The notes under the pieces were generated by a model. The model was not told the DNA's origin, made no database searches, and worked only from the letters and a program-made list of their open reading frames with translations. Positions 24,840 through 34,422 of a DNA stretch of 64,000 nt are shown here, piece by piece. Origin of the DNA: Paenibacillus_AB hodogayensis (GTDB lineage Bacteria; Bacillota; Bacilli; Paenibacillales; NBRC-103111); NCBI RefSeq assembly GCF_039536325.1, contig NZ_BAAAYO010000001.1:248001-312000 (forward strand). The letters run 5' to 3'. Each line of letters opens with the position of its first letter. The first letter of the stretch is position 1. Position numbers and translations under genes: made by a program.

Positions 24840-26222
24840 TTATTTGTTCGCGAATAAGGCCGGTTTCAAAGTCCAGGTTTGCAGCTTGGACATGCGAACG
24901 ACGTTCGGCGCCCGAAAATCTTCGGGAAATATTCGCCATCTACGTCCCCACAAGTCGTCGTCGCCCGCACACTGCCGAGTGACAAGCACGCCCCGGACAA
25001 GCTCGACGCTATCTTCGCCCCGCAATCCGAGGGTAATCACGCGGGCCAGCGTGCACGTCAAATCGAGCGCACTTATTTTCCGCCCGGCGACCTCGTAGAA
25101 ATCCGGCAGTTGGCGGAAGCCGAGCACTTCAGGCTCGACGGCCGCGCCAAGGACTTCCATTAGATCCGCCACGCGCAGCGGTCCGCCGTCGTCGCTCCGG
25201 AACTCCCGCTCCGGACCGTAGGCGAAGTCCGCCTTCAGCTCGCGCCCGAGCAGCAAACTGCCGAACAAAGCATGGAGCTCCGATGCCGAATAGGCTTTAC
25301 CGTCCAGCACCCGGAAGCCGAGCTCTTCCCCGACCGTTGCCGCCAGCGCGCGCACATCGCCCTCCGTCACCGCCTCCGCACGCGAGCATTCCAGCTCCAG
25401 CGCTTGCCCGGCCGTGATATATTCGATCGACTTTGATAGCGTATGGTCGAGGAACTCGCCGAACTTGCCGAGCCAGTGCTCCATTTCCCCGGCAGGCTTG
25501 AGCGGCGCCGGCCGCCATTCCGCGCGCGGCGTCTCCTTGCCTCGGGCGAAATTGCCCACATCCCAGTAGCCGTCGCATACAAAATCGCATTCGTGGCAGT
25601 ACATGCTGATAAAACCGACTTCGTCTCCGCTCAGCCGTTCGGAAAATTCCTCGTACAGCCGGTCGAATTCGAGCCGCGCCTGCTCCAGCCGGTCTCCCTT
25701 GAACGACAGTTTCAGTATCCCGGCCATATTCGTGAAGTTCAGCAAGCCTCCGTACCAGAAAGGCTGCCCGTTTAGCGAAATTTGGTCGTGGTCGTCCAGA
25801 TAGACGGGAATTCCCCATTTATGCAAAGCGGCGAACGTCTGAGGAGCCCACGAATAGCCGGCTTGGCCGTAGGAAACGACCGGGGAGCCGGTAATCCGGA
25901 GCAAGTCCTCGAATCCCTTTCGCTCCTTCGCTACGAACAGGTCCGCGCCTTCCCGGAAGCCGAGATGCTCCAAATATTCGGTGCTGACCGGATGCTGACT
26001 GTGCAGATCGCTATGGTAGCCGATTTCGTGGCGCGCCAGCCCCGATAAAATGTCTGTCCGGTTTTGCTCCTGCGTCAGCCGGGCCTTTTCCCCGACGATC
26101 TTGAAAATGCCGGTTACGTTCCGCTTGTTCAGCTCTTGCAGCAACCCGGCCCACGCATCCTGGCTCTCCGGGGTTATATAATCCTCCACATCGAACCACA
26201 ACAGCACTTTGACGTTGGCCAT
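24840..26222 (-). CDS. Polysaccharide-deacetylase-like protein
   Basis: 460-aa protein of the NodB/polysaccharide deacetylase superfamily: LLWFDVEDYITPESQDAW provides the Asp motif, GIFKIVGEKAR the second strand, and EIGYHSDLHSQHP the His-containing metal motif. The last 190 residues form a separate helical domain. No signal peptide is present, so it acts inside the cell, unusual for cell-wall deacetylases but known for WalW-like and glycan-processing members. ATG at 26222 has AAGGAG upstream. It lies between the EEP-family gene and a histidine phosphatase gene. It may remove acyl groups from an imported oligosaccharide (inference). Confidence 0.8.
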   Translation of the reverse strand: MANVKVLLWFDVEDYITPESQDAWAGLLQELNKRNVTGIFKIVGEKARLTQEQNRTDILSGLARHEIGYHSDLHSQHPVSTEYLEHLGFREGADLFVAKERKGFEDLLRITGSPVVSYGQAGYSWAPQTFAALHKWGIPVYLDDHDQISLNGQPFWYGGLLNFTNMAGILKLSFKGDRLEQARLEFDRLYEEFSERLSGDEVGFISMYCHECDFVCDGYWDVGNFARGKETPRAEWRPAPLKPAGEMEHWLGKFGEFLDHTLSKSIEYITAGQALELECSRAEAVTEGDVRALAATVGEELGFRVLDGKAYSASELHALFGSLLLGRELKADFAYGPEREFRSDDGGPLRVADLMEVLGAAVEPEVLGFRQLPDFYEVAGRKISALDLTCTLARVITLGLRGEDSVELVRGVLVTRQCAGDDDLWGRRWRIFPEDFRAPNVVRMSKLQTWTLKPALFANK

Positions 26223-26277
26223 AACTATCTCCTTCCCGACCCGGCCCGGTGCGGAACGCGGGTCATTCACTGACGGA

Positions 26278-27072
26278 TTACAACACCGCCTGCGCGAGTA
26301 CCGGGTAATGGTCGGAAGGGTACAGTCCGTTCACCCGGTCGCGGATGATCCTAACGCCGGTCCACGCCACATCCGGACTCGCAAACACGTAATCGATCGG
26401 CCGCCCTTCCTCGCCGCCCCGGAAGCAATGGAACGAAAGCCCGGGCTCGCCGGGGAGGGTCAAGTAAGCGTCCGTCAGCGTACTGCGCGCCCCGTCGGCC
26501 TCCAACTGCCCGCGCAAAAACGCGATCGCCGGATTGTCCGGCTCGGCGTTCATATCCCCGGTCAGCAGCACCGGCAGCCGCACACGGCTGCGATGCGCCT
26601 CAAGTCTTTCCCATAGCAGCCGGCTCCCCTTCTCCCGGGCCAACTGGCTGCTGTGGTCGAGGTGCGTATTATAATGAAGAAACTGCCGTTCCGGGTCCGC
26701 CTTAAACCGAAACTGCGCCCATGTGCTGATGCGGTAATGCGTCGCGCCCCAGCTTTTCTCGAGCGGTCCGGCCGGCTGCTCGGACAGCCAGAATTGTCCC
26801 CAGTCGACAAGCTGGACCTCGTCCTTGCGGTAAAAGATCGCGTTATGCTCGCATTCGCTGCCGCCTTTGCGCCCTTCGCCGACCCAGGCGTACTCGGGCA
26901 GACGCTGCTGCAAATCGTCCAGCATGCCGGACAAACCTTCCTGAGTGCCTGCGACGGTCGGCCGGTAGCGGGCGAAAATGTCCGCGACGCCGTCCTTGCG
27001 GTACGTCCAGCAATTTCCTTCGTCCGTCTCCGTATGGAACCGGAGGTTGAACGTCATGATGCTGACTTCCAT
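26278..27072 (-). CDS. Endonuclease/exonuclease/phosphatase (EEP) family hydrolase
   Basis: 264-aa metal-dependent phosphodiesterase or phosphatase with all family motifs: MTFNLRF at the start, GTQEGLSGMLDDL (catalytic Glu), LTGDMNAEPDNPAI, RPIDYVFAS and the C-terminal SDHYPVLAQ. No signal peptide. ATG at 27072 has AAAGGAG upstream; the longer frame to 27378 is not supported. It lies 20 bases after a calcineurin-like phosphoesterase gene. Bacterial members of this branch sit in sugar-degradation operons and may cleave sugar phosphodiesters; DNA is an unlikely target in this context. Confidence 0.88.
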   Translation of the reverse strand: MEVSIMTFNLRFHTETDEGNCWTYRKDGVADIFARYRPTVAGTQEGLSGMLDDLQQRLPEYAWVGEGRKGGSECEHNAIFYRKDEVQLVDWGQFWLSEQPAGPLEKSWGATHYRISTWAQFRFKADPERQFLHYNTHLDHSSQLAREKGSRLLWERLEAHRSRVRLPVLLTGDMNAEPDNPAIAFLRGQLEADGARSTLTDAYLTLPGEPGLSFHCFRGGEEGRPIDYVFASPDVAWTGVRIIRDRVNGLYPSDHYPVLAQAVL

Positions 27073-27092
27073 CGATGTGCTCCTTTCTGCCT

Positions 27093-28130
27093 TCATGTTT
27101 CGCCAACCGGCAGGTCGTCCGGCCTCTCTTGTCGTCTGACGCTGAACGGCGGGTCCGGTACGACGACCTTGAACGGCGGAGGAACTCGACCGGTCGGCTC
27201 GTGCTCGGGCTGATCGATGACGGCGGAGCCATCCGCCAAACGCAGCCACGTTTCGAATCCCCGCTCGCCTTCCTTCAGCCGGATGACCCGGGCCCCGCGC
27301 TCGAACGGCTCTTCCCCGACCGTGTTGGGGCCGCCGGTCCGGCCGTAGCATAGCCAGATGCCGTACAGATCGCCGCAATAATCGTTCGTATGGTCATGAC
27401 CGGCGAACGTCCCCATCACATCGCCCCGCTGCTTCATCGCCGCGAACATGCCGGTATTCAGCCGGGAACAGCCTACGGTTTCGTTTTTCACGCCATAGCT
27501 GACGTGCATATCCCACACGTCGTTGTATTCCGGCAGCGGGATATGGAAAAAGGCGAGCGCCGGGAGCGGTGCGCCTCCGTTATTCGCCTGGAAAGCCTCC
27601 GATTGCCGGATATACCAGTCGATCTGATCCCGTTCCAGCCAAGCATACGTTTTAATAATCGATTTCGGCGCGCTGCAGCCGGTGTCGAAAAAATACAGGA
27701 CCGCTTTCGGCCCTTCGCCTCCGTCAGCGCCGGCTACCGTCAAGACGTAGTTGCCGACGCCCGTCACGTCCGCAGGCCCGGCCTCGGCAAGGCATCGCTC
27801 TCGCCGCTCCATCGCCGCCATCATCTCTTCCCGAGTGCAGCAGTCGTGCTCGGAATCGTGATTGCCAAAGACGAACGCGTACGGAATGCCGAGCCTTTCC
27901 GGGATATTCAGCACCTCCATCAGCCGCTCCAGCTGATGGTCGCAGCTGTTGCCTTTCACCGCATCTCCGGTAAACACGACCAGATCCGGCCGTTCTTCAA
28001 CCAGTACCGCTTCCATAACGGCCAATGTCGTTTCGTCTTCCGGGGCTCCTCCCGCATAGTGCAGATCGGCGATCTGGACGATCGTGAAGGTGCCGTCGCT
28101 CCGGAAGCTAAGATTGATGTTGGATGCCAT
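27093..28130 (-). CDS. Calcineurin-like metallophosphoesterase (copy 1)
   Basis: 345-aa dimetal phosphoesterase: IADLHY (D-x-H), VFTGDAVKG (GD), FVFGNHDSEHD (GNHD), AFFHIPLPEY and TFAGHDHTND (GHDH). The pattern matches the DcrA/Sia1-like group of purple-acid-type phosphatases. No signal peptide. ATG at 28130 has TAGGAGG upstream. It is a tandem paralogue of the next gene at 28223, sharing most of these blocks, including PLPALAFFHIPLPEY and the GDVMGTF.GHDH segment. About 40 extra C-terminal residues are rich in Pro and Arg. Confidence 0.9.
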   Translation of the reverse strand: MASNINLSFRSDGTFTIVQIADLHYAGGAPEDETTLAVMEAVLVEERPDLVVFTGDAVKGNSCDHQLERLMEVLNIPERLGIPYAFVFGNHDSEHDCCTREEMMAAMERRERCLAEAGPADVTGVGNYVLTVAGADGGEGPKAVLYFFDTGCSAPKSIIKTYAWLERDQIDWYIRQSEAFQANNGGAPLPALAFFHIPLPEYNDVWDMHVSYGVKNETVGCSRLNTGMFAAMKQRGDVMGTFAGHDHTNDYCGDLYGIWLCYGRTGGPNTVGEEPFERGARVIRLKEGERGFETWLRLADGSAVIDQPEHEPTGRVPPPFKVVVPDPPFSVRRQERPDDLPVGET

Positions 28131-28222
28131 TGCGGCTTTCCCTCCTATGTCACCTTTTCGCAAATCGTTGCGCAAGTCCGTATAAGTTCCACGGTTGTCC
28201 ATGTCCGCGTCCGATTATAAGG

Positions 28223-29203
28223 TTACCGCTGCGAAGCATGCTCCGGCAGACTTGCCGCGACCGATCCGTCGGCTTGGCGAATCCACGTATCGAAACCGCG
28301 CCGTCCTTCGCGCAGCCGGATAATCCGGACGCCTCTTTGCATGTCTCCGCCAACATCTCCGTTGAACCCGGTCACCCTCCCGTAGCATAGGCGGATGCCG
28401 CCCAGCTCGCCGCAATAATCGTTGGAATGGTCATGCCCGACGAACGTCCCCATCACGTCGCCCCTCTCGATCATCGCGGCGAACAGGCCGACGTTCAGCT
28501 CCGGGCAGCGTACTTTGGCGAAGCGGTTGCCGCTGCAAGCGCCGGTGCGCCATACATCCTCATACTCCGGCAGCGGGATGTGGAAGAAGGCGAGCGACGG
28601 CAGCGGGCTGCCGTTCCTAAGCGTAAAGGCGGCAGACTCGCCGACGTACCAGACCACTTTATCCCGGTCGATCCATTCGCCTTTTCCGCCGCTGTCCGGG
28701 GAGACGGCCCACTGCGGGGCATTGCACTCGCTGTCGAACAAATAAAGCATGGCCGCCGTTCGCCCGTCGTGCGACCCGCCTATCTCGAGCGTGTAATTGC
28801 CGACGCCGCTGACATCCCCGGGTCCGGCCCGCGACAAGCAGTACGGCTTGCCCGCCTCCAGCTCCATCAGCTCGCTCCGGGTTGCGTCCCGGCGCGAATC
28901 GTGGTTGCCGAAGACGAAAGCATACGGAATCCCCGCCTCCGCCGCCGTGGAGGTCACCCGGGCGAACTGGGCCCGGGCGTCGGGCCCTCTGCGGATCAAG
29001 TCTCCCGTAAATACGGCCAGATCGGGCCGGTCGGCGGCAAACGCCGATTCGATCAGAGTGAGGGACAGCTCATCTTCGCGAATGCCGCCGCCGTAATGGA
29101 CGTCGGTCAATTGCGCGATCGTAAACGTGCCGTCCCCGCGGAATTTCAAGCATCCGGCGGCGTTCGCCGGTTCAAGGTTTTGTCCGTTCGATCCGGCTGC
29201 CAC
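28223..29203 (-). CDS. Calcineurin-like metallophosphoesterase (copy 2)
   Basis: 326-aa paralogue of the preceding phosphoesterase with intact metal motifs: LTDVHY, VFTGDLIRRG, FVFGNHDSRRD, AFFHIPLPEYEDVW and TFVGHDHSND. GTG at 29203 has AGGAGG upstream. Two copies side by side with diverged loops suggest specialisation for two phosphorylated intermediates or two positions on one glycan. It follows the GH-like gene by 18 bases. Confidence 0.9.
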   Translation of the reverse strand: MAAGSNGQNLEPANAAGCLKFRGDGTFTIAQLTDVHYGGGIREDELSLTLIESAFAADRPDLAVFTGDLIRRGPDARAQFARVTSTAAEAGIPYAFVFGNHDSRRDATRSELMELEAGKPYCLSRAGPGDVSGVGNYTLEIGGSHDGRTAAMLYLFDSECNAPQWAVSPDSGGKGEWIDRDKVVWYVGESAAFTLRNGSPLPSLAFFHIPLPEYEDVWRTGACSGNRFAKVRCPELNVGLFAAMIERGDVMGTFVGHDHSNDYCGELGGIRLCYGRVTGFNGDVGGDMQRGVRIIRLREGRRGFDTWIRQADGSVAASLPEHASQR

Positions 29204-29221
29204 CGGCGTATCCTCCTTTGC

Positions 29222-30427
29222 TTAGACCCCGAAGGCAATCAATTTGCCCTCCCCCGGGTCCAAATGCAGCGCAAACTCGCCTTGGTCCAGGCGGAGAGCG
29301 GTTTTTTGCCCATCCTCCCAGACGGCTGCCGCCTGCGCGGAATCGTCCAGGCCGATGCGCACCGAGCCGGGCTGCGTGAAGCTTTCGTTCACGACAAGCG
29401 CATAAGGCTGGCCTTCGCGGTCGCGGAAGCAGCCGATTACGGCCGCATCCCCTTCGATTCGCCCGATCGGGGCAAAGGACTTCAATGCGCCCTCGAGCGG
29501 CGGGGAAATGCTTCCGTGGGCCAGCACTCCGAACGGCTCCAACTGGGCGAGAACGCCGCCGATAAGAGAAATGTCCCGGTTGATTCGCTGTACCTCACCG
29601 TAATGCCGCGTCTTGCCGCCGGCCCGGTCGATCATCGCGTCGCCGAACGTTTCCCCTCCGTCGTCCGGCGTCCAATACGTGAAATATTGAATGCCCTTCG
29701 CGCCGTAAGCCAGGCTCGTATACACTTGCCAGCGGATCTCCGCTTCGAGCGGATCGCGGTTCGACCGGTTGAACGCCAGCGTCTGGATAAACAGCCAGAA
29801 GGGGATGTTCCGCGCCCTGGCGGCTTCACTGACAATCCGCAGATTCGTATAGTAATCTTGCGTAATCGTATGCGTACGGCCGGGCTTCGGCGTGAGAAAC
29901 GGATAATGGTCGTACGATAAAACGGCGGGCTCGAACTGCTCGAGAAACCCGGATACGTACTGCTCGTGATCACCGCCCCGCTGCCGGTCGGACGCGTAAG
30001 TCGGAAATAAATTGACGTAGGCTAGCCCGTGCGGGGCCGCTTTGCCGTAAGCCGCTTTAAGCGCCCGGAGCTTGGGAAATAGGGACATATCCGGCTCGTC
30101 GATAAACAGGTGACCGGCATAAGCGGGATGACCGGCAAATTCCGCGACATAAGGCTCGACAAGGCTTAATTCGTCATCGGCCAGCTCGGTCAACCGGGGA
30201 TCGCGGACCAGGTACAGCAGCCCGTTGGCATGAGCCGCATCCAACGCTTTGCGAATAAAAGCGGTAGTGCCGTCGTATTCGCTCAGGCCGAGAACGAACG
30301 TAAACCCGGCCTCTTTGACTTCCTTGTACCTGTCCTCCGTCAGCTCCCGATTCGGTGGGGGAACCCACAGTCCGATCGGAATACCGCTCCCTTGTTCCCG
30401 TAACAGCTTGTTTGCCGGATCGATCAT
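29222..30427 (-). CDS. Putative TIM-barrel glycoside hydrolase-like protein
   Basis: 401-aa cytosolic protein resembling clan GH-A barrels (GH42/DUF4434-like). Segments seen: GIPIGLWVPPP at the start, HLFIDEPDMSLFPKL (possible acid Glu), VLSYDHYPFLTPKPG, WLFIQTLAFNRSNRD, YTSLAYGAKGIQYFTYW, and a C-terminal beta-sandwich ending GKLIAFGV. ATG at 30427 has GGAGG upstream. Relatives often annotate as glycosyl hydrolases of unknown specificity. In this operon it sits between a PhyH oxygenase gene and phosphoesterases. Function not established. Confidence 0.65.
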   Translation of the reverse strand: MIDPANKLLREQGSGIPIGLWVPPPNRELTEDRYKEVKEAGFTFVLGLSEYDGTTAFIRKALDAAHANGLLYLVRDPRLTELADDELSLVEPYVAEFAGHPAYAGHLFIDEPDMSLFPKLRALKAAYGKAAPHGLAYVNLFPTYASDRQRGGDHEQYVSGFLEQFEPAVLSYDHYPFLTPKPGRTHTITQDYYTNLRIVSEAARARNIPFWLFIQTLAFNRSNRDPLEAEIRWQVYTSLAYGAKGIQYFTYWTPDDGGETFGDAMIDRAGGKTRHYGEVQRINRDISLIGGVLAQLEPFGVLAHGSISPPLEGALKSFAPIGRIEGDAAVIGCFRDREGQPYALVVNESFTQPGSVRIGLDDSAQAAAVWEDGQKTALRLDQGEFALHLDPGEGKLIAFGV

Positions 30428-30572
30428 AACCAGCACCTCCGTGTGCTCTTCGTCGCCCATGCGGGCGTTTTGCCAAACCAAACCGATGACCGCATTCGGA
30501 AACGCCCCGTCAATCGCCCTACGTCCGGCTTTTTCCGGTAGATGCGGTGCGGCGCAAAGCCGCTTCTCGTCT

Positions 30573-31436
30573 TTACGGCCACGGGTCCTGGCCGAGCAGC
30601 TTCCGTCCCAGCTCGGTAAGCCGGGCCGGCTCCGTTCCCGGACCGCGCTCCCAGCCGCGCGGATCTTCCGGCGCGAACGATGGTCCGGTGCGGTTCCGCC
30701 AGCCTTCCACCATATCGTCGCGGCAAACGCCCGGCACCGCAGGGAACATGGAAATATATTGGGCGAACCGCGGCTTCGACGTATAATTTTGTCCATTGCC
30801 GTGCGCCAGCAAAACGTCCCAAATGAGCAAATCCCCGGCCTCGCCCGGAATCGGGACGATGTCGTGGCCGGTAATGTCGGGCAGCGTCGGATGGCGGTCG
30901 TCCGGCTGCGCGGCGATCCAGCTTTCGAAGTCGCGGTACAGGCTCGGCACGCATTGAAACCCGCCTTGGTCGGCTGCCGTATCGGCCAAATACAAAACCC
31001 CCTGCACGCGGGGCGGCCGCGGCAGCGGAAAGGTCAGCTTCGAGGTGTCCGTATCCCAATGAATGAAGCCCGTGTTAAACTGGGTGAAGTCTTCGCGGCG
31101 GGGAGGCTTCATATTGACCCGGTCGATGCTGACCCACAGCCTCTCCTCCTCCAGCAGTTCGGCGAACGCCCGATACAGCCGCGGATGCTGCCGATTGTCC
31201 CACATCGTCTGATGGTGGAACAGAGGCAGCATCCCTTCCCGCTGATGCTTCCAGAACGTATCCATCCCGGAAGCGGGCTGATACCAGCTCTCCGGGTCGT
31301 CCGGACGCTGGCCGGTAAAAGCCCATATCGTCTCGATCACGCTGTCGCAATTTTGCTTGGGCACAACGCCTTTCACCAGTATGTAACCGTTCGCATGGAA
31401 AAAATCGCGCATCTCCGCGCTGATCACCTGTTCCAT
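30573..31436 (-). CDS. Phytanoyl-CoA dioxygenase (PhyH) family protein
   Basis: 287-aa Fe(II)/2-oxoglutarate-dependent oxygenase. HWDTD near residues 126-130 gives the first His and Asp iron ligands, and the His in LLAHGNGQNYTSKPRFAQYI gives the third, with the downstream Arg for 2-oxoglutarate. YLADTAADQGGFQCVPSLY is the typical core. AAAGGATG precedes the ATG at 31436. PhyH proteins are common in Paenibacillus sugar operons and probably hydroxylate or oxidatively cleave (for example demethylate) sugars or small metabolites. It is followed by a 145-base gap without recognisable signals, then the GH-like gene. Confidence 0.87.
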   Translation of the reverse strand: MEQVISAEMRDFFHANGYILVKGVVPKQNCDSVIETIWAFTGQRPDDPESWYQPASGMDTFWKHQREGMLPLFHHQTMWDNRQHPRLYRAFAELLEEERLWVSIDRVNMKPPRREDFTQFNTGFIHWDTDTSKLTFPLPRPPRVQGVLYLADTAADQGGFQCVPSLYRDFESWIAAQPDDRHPTLPDITGHDIVPIPGEAGDLLIWDVLLAHGNGQNYTSKPRFAQYISMFPAVPGVCRDDMVEGWRNRTGPSFAPEDPRGWERGPGTEPARLTELGRKLLGQDPWP

Positions 31437-31543
31437 CGTCCCACATCCTTTACCGGATTCGGCAAACCTCTCCGTGCTTATTGCGCGCCGACCGATCGTC
31501 CCGTTTGCGGTGAGACGGCCGGTCCGCCGTCACCTGTCGACGT

Positions 31544-33691
31544 TTATGTCCCGCTTGCCCGCTCGTCGATCAACCGCCAATACCGGGCGAGCCAATACGG
31601 GTGCAAATAAACGGTTCCGTCCTCCAGCAGATGCCCGTCTCCGCTGTCGCATAAATACGGCGTTTTGTCCCAGCGGTGCATCGGTCTTTCCTCGTAGGGC
31701 AGCGGCTCGGCGAGCAGCCGGTACCCGTGCTTCGCCAGCTCGGGATGAAAGCGGATATCCGCGCGGTGGCTGTTCTCGACTTTCCAATGGATCATGTCGA
31801 GCGGCATCTCGGCCAGCGTCTGAATGGCGGCCTCCACGTCGCACGCTCTTCCTGTCAGCGCCCCGTAGACGGCGTTCCATAACGGCGAGCGTTCCCGCCG
31901 CTCGAATTGCCAGTGATGCTCCAGGCTCATCATGTACAACGCGCGCAAATCCGGGTCCGTTTCGTACAGCAGCAGCGGAACGTACGCATGGAATGCAAGG
32001 TTGTCGTCGATGCTGCTGGCCTCTCCGAGAAACGTCCTTTTCTGCTCCAGCGTATTCATGGCGTAATGAAACTGCGTGACGAGCTCCCGGTACGCGCGCT
32101 CGTACTTCTCCTCGCCGGTAAGTTGCGCCGCGGTTTTCAGAAACGATAGCAGCTGCAGCGAATTGATGCCGCGCTGATCGAGCCATTTGGCCTCCCCGTT
32201 CAGCTTCGCGGGCGTCCATACCGCCCAAGTGGTCGGCAAGCCATCCACGTCCGTAAGGCAATAATCGTGACGGAGGATGTGATCCATAATGGCACGTACG
32301 CATTCCTGCATCAGCGTCTTGTCTTCCTCGTCGGCAGCCAGATCGTAGTAGACGGAATAGGCATAAAAATGACCAGTCAGCTCATCGCTGGACGTATCGC
32401 CCTTCCATTCCCATTCCCCGTCCGGAGATAGCCGCCATTCGGGATTGACTTCGTTTTTGCCAAACTGCGGCTCGCTGTTATGACAGATCGAGCGGGCGAA
32501 AAATCCCGGCCGGCCGGTCACCTCGAGCAGCCGCATGACCGCATGCATCGAGCGCTTCGCCTTCTCCTTCGCCCGCTCGTCGCCGGTCACCGCGTACCGG
32601 TAGCTTTGCGCGGCCACATAATCGGACGTCCACAGCCCGTCGTTGTCGGAGATGCGCACGCTTCCGCTGTCGATATTGCCTTCCTCGGTCAAGCCGCGCC
32701 GCGTGACGTAATGGAAGCGGGTTTCGTACTGTTCTACCCTATGATCGATACGGTCCGCTTTTTCCTCCAGCGTCATCGGCACCGCGCAGATCCGGCTGAC
32801 GCCGCCGTCCGTGCCGATCCATACGCTGCCGTCCGGCGCGACCGCAATCGCCCTGACGCTGTCGTGCGGCAGCCAGCGCTTGGAGGCGAAATATCTCGTC
32901 TGGCCGTCCCGCAGACGAATCGCCCCGCGCGAGGTGCCGAACCAGCGGCTGCCGTCCGCTCCGAAAGCGACGGTCCGCACGTCCTCGCAGGCGATGCCGC
33001 GCTCCCCGTTCAGCAGGAAAGAGCTGTTCGTATGGTCATGAAGAAACACGCCTTTATCGGTGCCGATCCATAGATGCCCCCAGCGGTCCGCCGCCATGCC
33101 GCGCAGGTCGTCGCTCGGAAGGCCGTGCCCGTTCGAGCGCATCTGGAACCAGTGCGGACGTTTGCCCGACAAGGCGAGCAGCCCCGAATTCGTCGATGCA
33201 TACACTTGGCCCGAGCCAAAGGCGGCGATATCGCGCACCTCGGCTTTCCCGAACGAAGCGACGCGCTCCCAGCTCTCGCCGCCCGCCTTGCGGCGATGCA
33301 GCGCGTCGGCGGAGGCGGCCCAGAGCGTTCCGTCGCCGTCCTCCGCAAGCGCGATGGCCGCGGCTCCGAACGGGTCCTTGCGCCATTCGCCGCGCTCGCG
33401 GACGTATAGCCCGCCGCCTGCGGACACCCACAGGCAGCCGCGCCGGTCCGCGTACAGCAGCTCGATTGCGGCAGCCGGAGGCGGAGAATTCGGGGCTTCC
33501 CCATCCGGGTCGGCTTCCCAGCGTTCCCTGTTCATTCGCGCCAGCCCTGCCGCCGTGCCCGCCCATACCGTGCCGTCCGCTACGGCCAGCTTGACCGCTT
33601 CGTCCGACGGCAATCCGTGCGCCTTCGTATAGAAGGTTCTTTCCAGCTGCGGGAAGGTCCCCAGCAGCAGCGTCGATCCGGTCGTTTTCAA
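31544..33691 (-). CDS. Reg_prop-type beta-propeller fused to an alpha/alpha-toroid-like domain
   Basis: 715-aa protein. Residues 1-310 contain repeats of the two-component-regulator propeller type (GLPSDEAVKLAVADGTVWAG, GLPSDDLRGMAADRWGHLWI, SVRAIAVAPDGSVWIGTDGG). The C-terminal 390 residues are helical, like (alpha/alpha)6 glycan-processing enzymes, with YVTRRGLTEEGNIDSGS and NSLQLLSFLKTAAQLTGEEK. No signal peptide and no membrane segment, unlike typical propeller sensors. The start is TTG at 33691; GGGAGG is 11 bases upstream and no other start lies after the upstream stop. It could be a cytosolic glycan lyase or hydrolase with a propeller docking domain. Function unknown. Confidence 0.7.
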   Translation of the reverse strand: MKTTGSTLLLGTFPQLERTFYTKAHGLPSDEAVKLAVADGTVWAGTAAGLARMNRERWEADPDGEAPNSPPPAAAIELLYADRRGCLWVSAGGGLYVRERGEWRKDPFGAAAIALAEDGDGTLWAASADALHRRKAGGESWERVASFGKAEVRDIAAFGSGQVYASTNSGLLALSGKRPHWFQMRSNGHGLPSDDLRGMAADRWGHLWIGTDKGVFLHDHTNSSFLLNGERGIACEDVRTVAFGADGSRWFGTSRGAIRLRDGQTRYFASKRWLPHDSVRAIAVAPDGSVWIGTDGGVSRICAVPMTLEEKADRIDHRVEQYETRFHYVTRRGLTEEGNIDSGSVRISDNDGLWTSDYVAAQSYRYAVTGDERAKEKAKRSMHAVMRLLEVTGRPGFFARSICHNSEPQFGKNEVNPEWRLSPDGEWEWKGDTSSDELTGHFYAYSVYYDLAADEEDKTLMQECVRAIMDHILRHDYCLTDVDGLPTTWAVWTPAKLNGEAKWLDQRGINSLQLLSFLKTAAQLTGEEKYERAYRELVTQFHYAMNTLEQKRTFLGEASSIDDNLAFHAYVPLLLYETDPDLRALYMMSLEHHWQFERRERSPLWNAVYGALTGRACDVEAAIQTLAEMPLDMIHWKVENSHRADIRFHPELAKHGYRLLAEPLPYEERPMHRWDKTPYLCDSGDGHLLEDGTVYLHPYWLARYWRLIDERASGT

Positions 33692-33731
33692 AACCGCTTT
33701 CGCCTCCCTCTGGCCACGATCGATGTCCGCT

Positions 33732-34334
33732 TTAGAAAATGGGCCGAAAATCGCCGATGTAGCGCACATCGACGCCCTCTTCGCCGAAACGGAGCCAAAA
33801 CATCGTGCCGTTGCTCTGCAAAAACCGCACGCCGCTCCGGTGATCCAGACCGAGCGCCGCCAGCAGCAGCCGGCGGTTAAAGCCGCTGTGCGAGAACAGC
33901 GCCACGCGCTCGTCGCCCGGGAATTCCCGGCGCAGCCGTTCGATCGTGCGCTGCGCGCGGCCGTGCGCCTTCTCCTCATCCTCGTCCCCCGAGCAGTACC
34001 AGCCTTCCGCCTCCACCTCGTCCTCGAAGCGGATCTCCGGATACGTAAGCGTCATCGCTTCGACGGAAGGACCGCGATAAGCGCCTTTATTGCGCACCTC
34101 GAACGTTTCGACCCAGACGCGGATCGGCAGGCCGGTCGCGCGTGCGAGCGGCTGTGCCGTCTCGATCGCCCGCATAAGCGGACTGGAGACGATATGCGTC
34201 ACGTTCGCTCCCTTCATCCCTTCCAGCACTTGCTCCGCCTGACTGCGCCCGAGCTCGGTCAATTCTCCGTCGGCCATATCGTACGATACCGTATTGCCGA
34301 TCGATTGCCCATGGCGAATGATGAATAAATCCAT
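33732..34334 (-). CDS. Histidine phosphatase family protein (paralogue B)
   Basis: 200-aa phosphatase: MDLFIIRHGQSIGNT with the RHG motif, VSSPLMRAIETAQPLARATG, and ALFSHSGFNRRLLLAALG with the second catalytic His. Start ATG at 34334 has AAGGAGG upstream. It is adjacent to and clearly paralogous with the next gene (34423-35028), sharing blocks such as IETA.PLAR.TGLP(I/V)RVW and ERLRREFPG(D/G)ERVALF. The pair arose by local duplication. Presumed to dephosphorylate a sugar phosphate or similar. Confidence 0.92.
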   Translation of the reverse strand: MDLFIIRHGQSIGNTVSYDMADGELTELGRSQAEQVLEGMKGANVTHIVSSPLMRAIETAQPLARATGLPIRVWVETFEVRNKGAYRGPSVEAMTLTYPEIRFEDEVEAEGWYCSGDEDEEKAHGRAQRTIERLRREFPGDERVALFSHSGFNRRLLLAALGLDHRSGVRFLQSNGTMFWLRFGEEGVDVRYIGDFRPIF

Positions 34335-34422
34335 GACAGCCTCCTTCATAAGATGGAAATACCGCAGCTTCCCGTAACGGGAAAGCATAGGGAAGCCGCG
34401 GTTCAACGGGACGATGCGGCTT

